From NCBI GenBank assembly GCA_963674895.2, contig CAXXCY010000003.1, positions 1,798,001 to 1,862,000 of the forward strand: 64,000 nt of DNA. Direction: 5' to 3'. Source of the stretch: CAXXOK01 sp963674895. GTDB taxonomy: Bacteria > Bacillota > Clostridia > Christensenellales > Aristaeellaceae. The notes below the pieces were generated by a model. That model made no database searches and had not been told where the DNA came from. It worked only from the letters and a program-made list of their open reading frames with translations. This document shows, piece by piece, positions 23,831 to 32,674 of the stretch. The first letter of the stretch is position 1. Each line of letters opens with the position of its first letter. Both the position numbers and the translations under genes were made by a program.

Positions 23831-26800
23831 ATGAAAATAGCTATCCTTCATTTAAGCGATTTCCATTTGAAGAAAAATGATATAATTAAAAAAGAAAAAA
23901 TAGAAAAAATCATTGATGCAATGAAAGTTGCTGGGAAGATAGATGAGTATATAATAGTCTTTTCTGGTGATCTTACAAATTCTGGCCAGGTTGATGAATA
24001 TAGGAATACTCGATTTGTTTTCAAGAAACTAATAGAAGAAGTGAAATCTATTCCATATGAACGATATGTACATATACTTGCAGTACCGGGAAATCATGAT
24101 ATTGAATTATCATCAGATAGACGAGATGAGGATTATATTCAACAGCTATATGAAGACAAGAAAACCGAAGAAATTTTAGGAATTGAGTTTAATTCTCAAA
24201 AGAATTATTTCACCGAGACAAATGTAACTAATAGGGAATGGCCAGATAAGTTAATAAACTATAAATATGTAAAGTTCGGGGATTATATTATTCAATTCAA
24301 TTTAATAAATTCTGCTCCTTTTTCATCACTAAAACCCGATGATAAAGGATGCCATTATTTTTCGCCAAATAAACTACATTTATTACGAAAAAAAGATGAT
24401 GCGAGTATATGTATTACTGTTATGCATCACAATATTGAATGGTTTCGATGGGAAAATAAAATTGACCTACAAAAGGCAATATATGATAATTCGGAATTTC
24501 TGTTTCTTGGGCACGATCATGTTGGTTTTGGAAAAAGAGAACAAATTAATAGCGATACCGGGATATGGATTTCTGCCTCTGGATCAATGTCATTAGCAAA
24601 AATCGATAAATCAGATTCTTTTAATCTTATTGTTATTGATACCGAATCTACTACCTTTACAGGTTACTTGTTTAATTGGAATTATCAGCATATGCTCTAT
24701 ATACATGAGAATATTGTAAATGAACAACCAATATATAACAAATCAGCATCACTTGCACCAAATGTATCGTATATAAAATTAATTAAAGAAGACCCGCGAA
24801 ACAATCTTTCTTATGACTTTTCTGATTATTATGTGTTTCCGAAGTTGCACGCCCAAGCCGGTACAGACTTCTCGTCAAAGATTACGATAAAGGATTTCAA
24901 TGACTTCAATAAGTGCCTTGATAAAAGAGAAATATGCTATGTAGAAGGTGGGTCAAATTCTGGTAAGACCATGCTTTTAAGATACTTATATATTGAGTTC
25001 TGTAAAGACTCATTGCCTTTGTTTTGGGATGCAAGTAGTTTTAATGGTACAATGAAAAATACCTTTCGGTCTTTGTTCAATGACCAATATGGTGAATCTA
25101 ATGCATTATTTGAAAAGTACATCCAGAGTGCAAAACGTAAAATACTCATTATTGATAACTGGGATCACCTAAAAGAGAATAAAAAAGAGACAATTTTATC
25201 ATATGTATCTGAAGTTGTCGACTTAGTTATTATTTCACAATTGCCAAATTTAAATATTAACATTATTTCTGACTTTGAAGAAAAAATCCTATTAAAAAAA
25301 GCACAACCACTTATAATGTCTATATCTCCATTTCATTATAAAAAAAGAGAAGAGTTGGTTCGTAAAGTCATTCTTGCAGACAACTCGCTTTCTTTAAACG
25401 AGGAAGAAATTGTAAAAGTCAATAATGCCATCACCTCACTAGTAAACCACTCTGCCGGTGTGTTTATGCTTAGGCCAGATTTTATAATTCAATATACACG
25501 CTTTTTTGCAAAAGAAAATTATCATAACTATAACAGAGGTGAAGCTGCATTTAATAAGATTTTTGAACACAACATAAATGAATCCATAATCTCAAACACG
25601 AAAGAGGTTGACGTTAGTGAAGTTATTACTGTTCTTGAGGAAATAGCATACCACATGCATAAATCACGCATTGATCGGTTGGCAATAATAAAGATATATG
25701 AAATAATTGACCAATATAATCAAGAGTATTCTAATAACGTGAAGCATAGAAAGTTTATTGATTCTGTTACAAGAGCAAAAATTCTATGTGAATTTGGGAG
25801 TAATGACGAAATAACATTCACGAATAGAAGTTATTTTGCTTACTTCATTGCTCGATATCTCAACAGAGCATTTCAATCAGAGGGGCAGTTTGAAGATATT
25901 CTACGGTGTATAACGAATATATGTATAGATGTAAATAGTGATGTGATTTTATTCTTAACGTATTTAACTAGTAACACTCGTGTAATAACAGAAATTAGTA
26001 ATATGGCCGAGAAATTACTCAGAGACTGGACAGCTTTAAGCTTCGAAGATAACAACTTACCTTTACTTACCTCTCCTGTTGAACTAAAAAGTGCCGAGAT
26101 CAAAGCACCTACTCAAGATGATCGAGAAAAGTACAGGGATGCTCAAGAAAAAAGCGAGGAAGAAAAACCGGTGCCAAGTGATGACGGGATTAATGGGATT
26201 TTTGATAATGACCAGTCAAAACTCAGTCATCCCATTTACAAAATTATCAAAGCTTATACATATACAGAAATGATAGCAAAGGCTCTACCCGCATTTCACA
26301 GTATTATAAAGGGAAAAACTAAGCAATTCCTAGTTGATTGCCTATACTTATATCCAGCAAAAATTGTTTATGAATACCTCACTCCTATTGATCAAAACTT
26401 TGATGAGATTTGTTCAGCGTTAGTAAAGCTATCTGAGCAACTATATAATGAAAATAAAATCGAAAAAGTCTACAGTGCGAACGAAATCAAATACTCACTA
26501 CAATGGCAAGCCATTCTAACATTCCTAAGTATTTTCGATAATCTCGCGGCTTATGCAGTCGATGAGAAAACTCAAGGTTTACTTTGTGACACAAATTCAT
26601 CAAAACGAGTTAATATTATTATGCGGTTACTATTTACAGAAAACACAGGTAATACAGACAAATTACTTAAAGAGATTCAACGACTCCAAAAAGACGAAGA
26701 TAACCCATTGCTTAGTATCATATATCGATTGATTATGAGAAAGCATTTGATGACAAATCCCCATATTAGTTTTGCCGTTCGACAAAAAATCAACGATAGA

Positions 26801-26860
26801 ATATTTGGTGGCCAGCTTCAGAAAGAAATTACTTCACCAATCAGTAGATTAGCAAAATAA
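23831..26860 (+). CDS. metallophosphoesterase-STAND NTPase fusion, candidate anti-phage protein
   Basis: 1009 residues, strongly AT-rich against GC-rich neighbours, so probably horizontally acquired. Residues 1-290 form a calcineurin-like phosphoesterase with all metal motifs: D10-x-H12, G46-D47, G87-N88-H89-D90, H199/H200, G227-H228-D229-H230. After a linker with YYVFPKL (about 333-339) comes a P-loop NTPase: Walker A GGSNSGKT (373-380) and Walker B ILIIDNWD (438-445), then a helical and winged-helix region with FTNRSYFAYFIARYL (663-677), as seen in STAND/NACHT ATPases. An acidic low-complexity hinge (about 755-800) leads to a helical C-terminus, possibly the sensor. The start ATG 23831 has AGGAAG 9 bases upstream; the frame upstream is antisense to cggR and is not coding. 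It stands alone. A nuclease or nucleotide-degrading effector controlled by an NTPase switch is inferred. Confidence 0.8.
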   Translation: MKIAILHLSDFHLKKNDIIKKEKIEKIIDAMKVAGKIDEYIIVFSGDLTNSGQVDEYRNTRFVFKKLIEEVKSIPYERYVHILAVPGNHDIELSSDRRDEDYIQQLYEDKKTEEILGIEFNSQKNYFTETNVTNREWPDKLINYKYVKFGDYIIQFNLINSAPFSSLKPDDKGCHYFSPNKLHLLRKKDDASICITVMHHNIEWFRWENKIDLQKAIYDNSEFLFLGHDHVGFGKREQINSDTGIWISASGSMSLAKIDKSDSFNLIVIDTESTTFTGYLFNWNYQHMLYIHENIVNEQPIYNKSASLAPNVSYIKLIKEDPRNNLSYDFSDYYVFPKLHAQAGTDFSSKITIKDFNDFNKCLDKREICYVEGGSNSGKTMLLRYLYIEFCKDSLPLFWDASSFNGTMKNTFRSLFNDQYGESNALFEKYIQSAKRKILIIDNWDHLKENKKETILSYVSEVVDLVIISQLPNLNINIISDFEEKILLKKAQPLIMSISPFHYKKREELVRKVILADNSLSLNEEEIVKVNNAITSLVNHSAGVFMLRPDFIIQYTRFFAKENYHNYNRGEAAFNKIFEHNINESIISNTKEVDVSEVITVLEEIAYHMHKSRIDRLAIIKIYEIIDQYNQEYSNNVKHRKFIDSVTRAKILCEFGSNDEITFTNRSYFAYFIARYLNRAFQSEGQFEDILRCITNICIDVNSDVILFLTYLTSNTRVITEISNMAEKLLRDWTALSFEDNNLPLLTSPVELKSAEIKAPTQDDREKYRDAQEKSEEEKPVPSDDGINGIFDNDQSKLSHPIYKIIKAYTYTEMIAKALPAFHSIIKGKTKQFLVDCLYLYPAKIVYEYLTPIDQNFDEICSALVKLSEQLYNENKIEKVYSANEIKYSLQWQAILTFLSIFDNLAAYAVDEKTQGLLCDTNSSKRVNIIMRLLFTENTGNTDKLLKEIQRLQKDEDNPLLSIIYRLIMRKHLMTNPHISFAVRQKINDRIFGGQLQKEITSPISRLAK

Positions 26861-26909
26861 TAGGTCATTAGTGATTTTTTAGCAGCATCAAAACAACTTT
26901 TTGTATATT

Positions 26910-28055
26910 CTAACACCTTATTTTAATTGTATTACAGATTGCTTCTTTCATTAATTCAACACTATCCAGCTTCGCCTCCCCCTCGAGGATAACGCTCATC
27001 TTCGGCCTGGTGGCGGGATGGCGGGGCGTAAACACCGTGCAGCAATCCTCGTAGGGCAGGGACGAGGTCTCGAACGTACCGATTTTCACGGCGAGGTCTA
27101 TGATTTCCTGCTTGTCAAACCCGATCAGCGGGCGGAAGACGGGGAGCTCGGCGACGCTGTCGGTGCACTGGAGGGCGTGCATGGTCTGGCTGGCAACCTG
27201 CCCGATGCTCTCGCCCGTGACCAGCGCCTGCGCGCGCTCCTGCCTGGCGATCTGATTGGCGATCCGCATCATGTAGCGGCGCATGATCACGGTGGTATAG
27301 TCCGGATGGCAGTGCTCGTGGATCAGCATCTGGATGTCCGTAAACGGCACGAGATGCACGTTTAATCCGCACAGGCTTTCGGAAAGCAGCCCGGCAAGCG
27401 AAAGCACCTTGTCCCTGGCGCGCTCGCTGGTGTACGGCGGGGATTGGAAATGCACGGCGCTCATCGTCACGCCGCGCTTGGCGATCATCCACGCGGCCAC
27501 CGGGCTGTCGATTCCCCCGGACAAAAGCACCAGCGCCCGGCCGCCCGTGCCCACGGGCATGCCGCCCACGGCTTCCAGCGGTTCGGAATACAGGTACGCG
27601 TGATCGCGGATCTCGATATACAGCCGCGTCTGCGGGTTATGCACATCCACCGTAAGCCCCGGCAGTTTTTCCAGAAGGTAATGCCCGACCTCCCGGTCGA
27701 TCTCCATGGAATCCATCGGGTAGCGCTTGTCGCTGCGGCGGGCCTCCACCTTGAAGGTGCCCTGCCTGCCCGCCATCAGCTTCACGGACTGATCAAGAAT
27801 CCCGGTAAAATCCTGCTTGTCCATCTCGACGGCGCGGCACACGCTGTGCACGCCGAACACCTTGCGCGTGCGGCGCAGGGCTTCGTCCATATCCAGAGCA
27901 TCGGAAACGTACACGCGGCTGTCCGAAAGCCACACGTGGCCCCGCACGTCCCGGACGGCCTCCTTGACGCGCTCCACCAGCATGCGCATAAAATACGGGC
28001 GGTTCAGCCCCTTTAAGTGAATCTCCGAAAAGCGCATCATCAGCACTTCACGCAA
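26910..28055 (-). CDS. thiI: tRNA 4-thiouridine synthetase ThiI
   Basis: 381 residues. N-terminal ferredoxin-like and THUMP region (about 1-165) and a PP-loop domain with SGGIDSPVAAW (about 178), the GESIGQVASQT stretch and DCCTVFTPRHP with the catalytic-type cysteine. It uses ATP and persulfide sulfur to make s4U8 in tRNA and in some species feeds thiamine synthesis; there is no C-terminal rhodanese domain, as in Bacillus. The start is TTG 28055 with AGGAGA 9 bases upstream, giving the family N-terminus MREVLMMRFSEIHLKG. The adjacent cysteine desulfurase is the likely sulfur donor. The last 20 codons are AT-rich, next to the island. Confidence 0.94.
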   Translation of the reverse strand: MREVLMMRFSEIHLKGLNRPYFMRMLVERVKEAVRDVRGHVWLSDSRVYVSDALDMDEALRRTRKVFGVHSVCRAVEMDKQDFTGILDQSVKLMAGRQGTFKVEARRSDKRYPMDSMEIDREVGHYLLEKLPGLTVDVHNPQTRLYIEIRDHAYLYSEPLEAVGGMPVGTGGRALVLLSGGIDSPVAAWMIAKRGVTMSAVHFQSPPYTSERARDKVLSLAGLLSESLCGLNVHLVPFTDIQMLIHEHCHPDYTTVIMRRYMMRIANQIARQERAQALVTGESIGQVASQTMHALQCTDSVAELPVFRPLIGFDKQEIIDLAVKIGTFETSSLPYEDCCTVFTPRHPATRPKMSVILEGEAKLDSVELMKEAICNTIKIRC

Positions 28056-28073
28056 GGAATATCGTCTCCTTTG

Positions 28074-29228
28074 TTACCGGCGGGTAAATTTGGACAGCAG
28101 CGCGTACTGCTTTGCGATGATCTGCGCCGCAGCCTGCGCTTCGGCTTTCGTATTCAGCACTGAAAAGCTCAGGCGGATGGCGCTGTCCATCAGCCGCGGC
28201 TCTATTCCCATCTCCGTAAGCGCGACCGAATACTTCCGCGACCGGCTGGAACAGGCCGAGCCCGTGCCGGCGATCACACCCTCGCTTTCCAGCGCGTGCA
28301 CCATCGTTTCCGCCTTGACGGGCGGCAGGGACACGCACAGGATATGGTCCGCGCTGTCCGCGTCCTCCGGCGCCGGGCCGATGACCGCCGCGCCGGGGAT
28401 GGCCGCGAGCAACGCCTTCGCCGTGTCCGTTTTGATGTCGTGCAGCGCCGCGTAAGTCTCCGGCTGCCAGGCCTTCACGGCGGCGGCAAAGCCCGCGGCG
28501 CCCACGGTGTTGTCCGTCCCCGCCCGAAGCCCGCGCTGGTGGCCGCCGCCCACGATCAGCGGGCAGATTTTATGGCCTTCCCGCACGATCAGCGCGCCCA
28601 CACCCTTGGGGCCGTGCACCTTGTGCGAGCTGACGGCATAGGACTGGATGCTAAGCTTTTTCATGTTCAGCGGCTGGCGCAGGTAGCCCTGCACGCCGTC
28701 CACATGGATGGCCGCCCGTGGGGCCAGCCGGTCGCGCAGCGCGGCCACCTGCTCCAGCGGCATCACGATGCCCGTTTCGTTGCACACCTGCATCACGCAG
28801 ATCAGCCGGACGCCTGCATCGAGCATTTCCTCAAACGCCCGCAAATCGATCGATCCGCGCCTTGTCAGCGGAATCCGCTTCACGGCAAACCCCATCGTCT
28901 CCGCTTCCAGGCAGGCGTTGCGCACGGCGGCGTGCTCGGCGCCCGAATAGAGCACCGTTCCGCCGCTCCGGATACCCTTCAGGTAGCCGAGGATGCCCAG
29001 GTTGTCGCTCTCGGTGCCGCCCGAGGTGAGGATGACCTGCTCCTGCTTCATGGAAAGCGGCGCGGCAATCACGTCCCGCGCCTCTTTCAGCGCGCGCTCC
29101 GCTTCCACTGCCTTCCCGTACAGCGCGGACGGATTGTAAAACTGCTCGCGCATGGACAAGGCCATCGCTTCGATGACCTCGGGGTACGGCTTCGTAGTCG
29201 CGCTGTTGTCCAGATATATTTCCGTCAT
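28074..29228 (-). CDS. cysteine desulfurase (NifS/IscS-like), ThiI partner
   Basis: 384 residues, PLP-dependent class V aminotransferase fold. The N-terminal IYLDNSATTKPYPEV, PLP-lysine in SSHKVHGPKGVGAL and active-site cysteine loop GSACSSRSRKYS are visible. It releases sulfur from cysteine as a persulfide. Placed directly before thiI, it resembles B. subtilis NifZ, which serves ThiI, rather than a general Fe-S desulfurase with iscU. Its ATG overlaps the preceding stop as ATGA. Confidence 0.93.
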   Translation of the reverse strand: MTEIYLDNSATTKPYPEVIEAMALSMREQFYNPSALYGKAVEAERALKEARDVIAAPLSMKQEQVILTSGGTESDNLGILGYLKGIRSGGTVLYSGAEHAAVRNACLEAETMGFAVKRIPLTRRGSIDLRAFEEMLDAGVRLICVMQVCNETGIVMPLEQVAALRDRLAPRAAIHVDGVQGYLRQPLNMKKLSIQSYAVSSHKVHGPKGVGALIVREGHKICPLIVGGGHQRGLRAGTDNTVGAAGFAAAVKAWQPETYAALHDIKTDTAKALLAAIPGAAVIGPAPEDADSADHILCVSLPPVKAETMVHALESEGVIAGTGSACSSRSRKYSVALTEMGIEPRLMDSAIRLSFSVLNTKAEAQAAAQIIAKQYALLSKFTRR

Positions 29229-29755
29229 GCGTTATACACACCGCGGGCCAGGTATTTTTTGATAAACTCCACCAGTTCGTCGCTGGGTTCAAAGACGATG
29301 ATCTTGCGGCTGGAGTCCTTGACGTAGTAGAAGTAATACAGCTTCGCGTCCCGGTTCAGAAACCAGTTCCGGGCCTTGGCGCCCGGCGCGTTGATCAGCC
29401 TGCGGAAATGGTCGCTCTCCACCGGGCCGAAGGAATCGACGTTCTTCACACGCATCGTGCCCAGGTTTCTGCGCTTTTTGTTGTTGTATACCTGCGCGAA
29501 ATCAAGCTCGCCGTTGGTGAAGGTGTACTCGTACTCCGTGCGCAGGCGGTCCTTGTACAAAAACAGCAGCACCGCCGCGCCGACCATCAGCAGCAAGCTG
29601 ACCAACATCTGCAGGGAAAAGCCCGAGAATATCCATTGCAGCATCATAAAGCCCAACAGTGCCGACACCACCATGACGACGTTGGCAAGGTAATACAGGG
29701 CCTCCTGCATGATGCGGTTTCTCTTTACGACGACTTCTTCCATAAAATGATCCAT
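29225..29755 (-). CDS. small membrane protein with two N-terminal helices
   Basis: 176 residues. Two hydrophobic helices (about 22-42 and 47-67) are followed by a soluble, strand-rich domain (YEYTFTNGELDFAQVYNNKKRRNLG...) that looks like a PH-type/YcxB-like fold. Similar short proteins of unknown function occur in Clostridia; I recall no assigned role. GGGAGG precedes the ATG. It overlaps the desulfurase start by 4 bases, so co-translation is likely. Confidence 0.75.
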   Translation of the reverse strand: MDHFMEEVVVKRNRIMQEALYYLANVVMVVSALLGFMMLQWIFSGFSLQMLVSLLLMVGAAVLLFLYKDRLRTEYEYTFTNGELDFAQVYNNKKRRNLGTMRVKNVDSFGPVESDHFRRLINAPGAKARNWFLNRDAKLYYFYYVKDSSRKIIVFEPSDELVEFIKKYLARGVYNA

Positions 29756-29784
29756 GCTGAACCTCCCAGACTGCGGTATGTTCC

Positions 29785-30243
29785 CTACAAAATGACAAAC
29801 AGGTATAAAACCGTGGTTACGCTCCCCACCAGCACGCCGCCCAGCACCTCGAACGGGGTGTGGCCGATCAGCTCTTTGAGCTCCTCGTCGGAGATGCGGT
29901 GGCCGTTTATAAACACTTCCTTGAGGATGCGGTTGATGACCGTCGCCTGCGTGCCCGTTTCACGGCGCACGCCGATGGCGTCGTACATCACGATCAGGCA
30001 GAGCACCAGGCTGACGCCGAACGCCGCCGTATCAAACCCGTGGGTGAGGCCGACGCTGAGCATCAGCGCGATCACCATCGCCGAGTGGGAGGACGGCATG
30101 CCGCCGGAGCCGACCAGCCGCCGCCAGTCCAGCCTATGCTCCACGCGGTAGTACAGAGGCACCTTCAAAATCTGCGCCGTAATCCATGCAAAAAGCGAAC
30201 ACAGCACGATCGGGTTGGAAAACATGTCCAGGATATCGTGCAC
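29785..30243 (-). CDS. divergent PAP2 family (DUF212/YuiD-like) membrane protein
   Basis: 152 residues. Conserved segments SGGMPSSHSAMVIAL and VMYDAIGVRRETGTQA, and the C-terminal GHTPFEVLGGVLVG, identify the divergent PAP2 family (B. subtilis YuiD), membrane proteins related to acid phosphatases. The partner ispA upstream makes isoprenoid diphosphates, so a role in prenyl-lipid phosphate handling is a reasonable inference. Start GTG 30243 with AAGGGG about 9 bases upstream. Confidence 0.88.
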   Translation of the reverse strand: MHDILDMFSNPIVLCSLFAWITAQILKVPLYYRVEHRLDWRRLVGSGGMPSSHSAMVIALMLSVGLTHGFDTAAFGVSLVLCLIVMYDAIGVRRETGTQATVINRILKEVFINGHRISDEELKELIGHTPFEVLGGVLVGSVTTVLYLFVIL

Positions 30244-30261
30244 CTGCCTGATCCCCTTTCG

Positions 30262-31194
30262 TCAGCTTGCCCTCGTGAGCGTGACATCCGCAAGCTGGCT
30301 TAAAAACAATGCGCGCGGTCCGAAAATGGCAAGCGCTTCCTTCGCTTCCCAGGTCAGTCGCCCGGCTTCCTCGCGCGAGGCGTCCTCCCCGTATACAGCA
30401 GGCCAGGTCATCTTTCCGCGCTGTACGTCCATGCCGGTCTGCTTGCCCAGTATTGTAGCATCCCCCTGTAAATCCAGCAAGTCGTCCACGATCTGGAACG
30501 CGCGGCCAAGCTTCTGTCCGAAGGTTCTCCCGGCCGCGAGCCTGGCTTCGTCTGCGCCCGCCAGCAGCAGGCCCGCGGTCACCGGCGCGGTCAGCAAATC
30601 GCCTGTTTTGTGGCGCTGGATATAGTGTACCATATCCTCGCGGGGCTGTGTACCCTCCAGCTTCACATCCAGCGTCTGCCCCGCGATCATGCCGCGCACG
30701 CCCGCGCGGCGGGCGATTTCATCCATCGCGGCGAGCGCGTTCGGGCGCCCTGTTTCCAGCGCCGATCCGAGCATGGTTTCAAACGCGAGGGAATACAGCG
30801 CGTCGCCCGCCAATACGGCGATGTTCTCGCCGAACACGCGGTGGTTGGTCGGCTTGCCGCGCCGAAGCTCGTCGTCGTCCAGGGCGGGCAGATCGTCGTG
30901 GACCAGGGAATAGGCGTGGATCATCTCCAGCGCGACCGCGTATGGCATAACGGTTTCCCAGTCGTCCCGGAGCAGGCTGTAGCTCGCCAGCAGCAGCACG
31001 GGCCGGATGCGCTTTCCGGGCAGCAGAAGGCTGTAGCGCACGGCGGATTTCAGCGGCTCCGGGATGACGCCGTCGGCGGGCGTAGCGGACGATGCGTCCA
31101 ACCGGCTTTCTTCATCGCCGGCCAGAAGCGGGTGCGACGCGAGGGCCGCGTTCACCGCCGCCAGATACACGTCGTAGGTCTGCTGAAACTCCAT
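30262..31194 (-). CDS. ispA: farnesyl/geranyl diphosphate synthase
   Basis: 310 residues, a short-chain trans-prenyltransferase that condenses isopentenyl diphosphate units. First aspartate-rich motif DDLPALDDDELRRGKPTNH and second motif QIVDDLLD are intact. Directly downstream of xseB, the classic xseA-xseB-ispA order; dxs, which often follows, is absent here. The start is preceded by GGAGGAATAGGAAGG. Confidence 0.94.
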   Translation of the reverse strand: MEFQQTYDVYLAAVNAALASHPLLAGDEESRLDASSATPADGVIPEPLKSAVRYSLLLPGKRIRPVLLLASYSLLRDDWETVMPYAVALEMIHAYSLVHDDLPALDDDELRRGKPTNHRVFGENIAVLAGDALYSLAFETMLGSALETGRPNALAAMDEIARRAGVRGMIAGQTLDVKLEGTQPREDMVHYIQRHKTGDLLTAPVTAGLLLAGADEARLAAGRTFGQKLGRAFQIVDDLLDLQGDATILGKQTGMDVQRGKMTWPAVYGEDASREEAGRLTWEAKEALAIFGPRALFLSQLADVTLTRAS

Positions 31195-31199
31195 CCTTC

Positions 31200-31463
31200 C
31201 TATTCCTCCGTACCGTCCAAAAGCGATTCCTGTCTGGCGACTTCGCTTTCCTCCACGGCAAGCGTGCCGTCGGTCCTTTGGCCGACTTCATGCAGCCGCG
31301 CCGCGGCGGTTTTCAGCCGGTCCTCGAGGCTCTTGATGAGCTTCGCGCCCTTTTCATAGGCGTCCATAAGCTTTTCCAGCGGCATTTCGCCCTGCTCCAT
31401 CTGGTCGGCCAGCGCTTCCAGCTTTGCGAGGTCCTCCTCAAAGCTCGGTTTTTTATCCGTCAT
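31200..31463 (-). CDS. xseB: exodeoxyribonuclease VII small subunit
   Basis: 87 residues with the family signature FEEDLAKLEALADQMEQGEM and LEKLMDAYEKGAKLIK; forms a helical hairpin that binds XseA. Its ATG overlaps the xseA stop as ATGA, giving translational coupling of the two subunits. Confidence 0.95.
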   Translation of the reverse strand: MTDKKPSFEEDLAKLEALADQMEQGEMPLEKLMDAYEKGAKLIKSLEDRLKTAAARLHEVGQRTDGTLAVEESEVARQESLLDGTEE

Positions 31464-32674
31464 AGCATATCCTCCTTATGCACCGCGAGGGTTTTGGCCT
31501 CCACGGCGCCGTCGCTGAGCGTTACGGTAAACAGGTCGTCCGGCTGGAACGCCGTAACGCTCTGCAGGGTGCGCTTGCCCCGCCGCACGATGGCGTATCC
31601 GCGCTTGAGCGTCGCCATGGGGCTGGCGGCCGTGAGCCGCAGGGAGAGCTCCGAAAGCCTCCGCGCCTTTTCCCCTACAGCTTGCCGGTATAAAAGCGCG
31701 ATGCGCTGCGCAAGCCCCCGCACGCGCTCTTCCATCATGCCGAGCTGCTTTTCCGGCGTTTGGCGGGCGATCCGCGCGGCCAGATCGGACAGCGCCGCGG
31801 CGTGCTCCGAAAGCGTCATCTCGCAGGCGCGGCGCATACGGGTTTGGATCTTTTCGATCTGCAAAAGCAACTGGTCCCGCCTCGGCACCACGAGCTCGGC
31901 CGCCGCCGAGGGTGTGGGCGCACGCAGGTCCGCCACGAAATCGGAGATCGAGAAATCCGTCTCGTGCCCCACGGCGCTGACCACAGGCTTGCCGCACGCA
32001 AAGATCGCACGCGCCAGCACCTCCTCGTTGAACGGCCAGAGGTCCTCCAGGCTCCCGCCGCCGCGCGCGACGATGATCACATCCACGGCGTCCAGCCTGT
32101 CCAGCGCCTCCACGGCGGCCGCGATCTCCCGCGCCGCGCCCGCGCCCTGCACCTTCACGGGGTACAAATAAAACGGGATGCCCGGGTGCCGCCGCCAGCC
32201 CACGCGGGTGATATCGTGGATAACCGCGCCCGTTTTGCTGGTGGCGATACCGACGCCCCTGGGCAGCAGCGGCAGCGGCTTTTTAAGCGCTGCGTCGAAC
32301 AGGCCTTCGGCCTGCAGCTTCTTTTTAAGCGCCTCCATCCTCAGATGGATATCGCCCAGCCCCTCCTCCTCCATGCCGTCGGCATAGAACTGGTAGGAGC
32401 CGGTCTTCACATACAGGCCCACGCTTCCCCTGAGAATCACCTTCATGCCGTCGGCGGGCCGGAACGTAAGCCCAACCGCCGCCGTACGGAACATGGCGCA
32501 CTGGATAGCGCTGCTTTCATCCTTCAGGGTGAAGTACAGGTGGCCCGACACATGCCGCTTGAAGTTGCTGATCTCGCCGCGAAGGGACAGATTGCGCAGC
32601 ATCGGGTCGCCCGCAAGGGATTTGCGGACGTACTCGTTGAGCTCCTCTACGGTGAGAACAAGGCGTGTATTCAC
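31460..32674 (-). CDS. xseA: exodeoxyribonuclease VII large subunit
   Basis: 404 residues. N-terminal OB fold (LRGEISNFKRHVSGHLYFTLKD), catalytic core with RGVGIATSKTGAVIHDI, IIVARGGGSLEDLWPFN, VSAVGHETDFSISDFVADLRAPTPSAA, and a coiled-coil C-terminus. It degrades single-stranded DNA with XseB. Start GTG 32674 overlaps the folD stop (GTGA). Confidence 0.96.
   Translation of the reverse strand: MNTRLVLTVEELNEYVRKSLAGDPMLRNLSLRGEISNFKRHVSGHLYFTLKDESSAIQCAMFRTAAVGLTFRPADGMKVILRGSVGLYVKTGSYQFYADGMEEEGLGDIHLRMEALKKKLQAEGLFDAALKKPLPLLPRGVGIATSKTGAVIHDITRVGWRRHPGIPFYLYPVKVQGAGAAREIAAAVEALDRLDAVDVIIVARGGGSLEDLWPFNEEVLARAIFACGKPVVSAVGHETDFSISDFVADLRAPTPSAAAELVVPRRDQLLLQIEKIQTRMRRACEMTLSEHAAALSDLAARIARQTPEKQLGMMEERVRGLAQRIALLYRQAVGEKARRLSELSLRLTAASPMATLKRGYAIVRRGKRTLQSVTAFQPDDLFTVTLSDGAVEAKTLAVHKEDML

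Noticed and set aside
22652..26860. A 1402-codon open frame starting inside cggR
   Set aside because: The first 390 or so codons are antisense to cggR and low-quality in composition. The real protein starts at ATG 23831 with a ribosome site and the family N-terminus.
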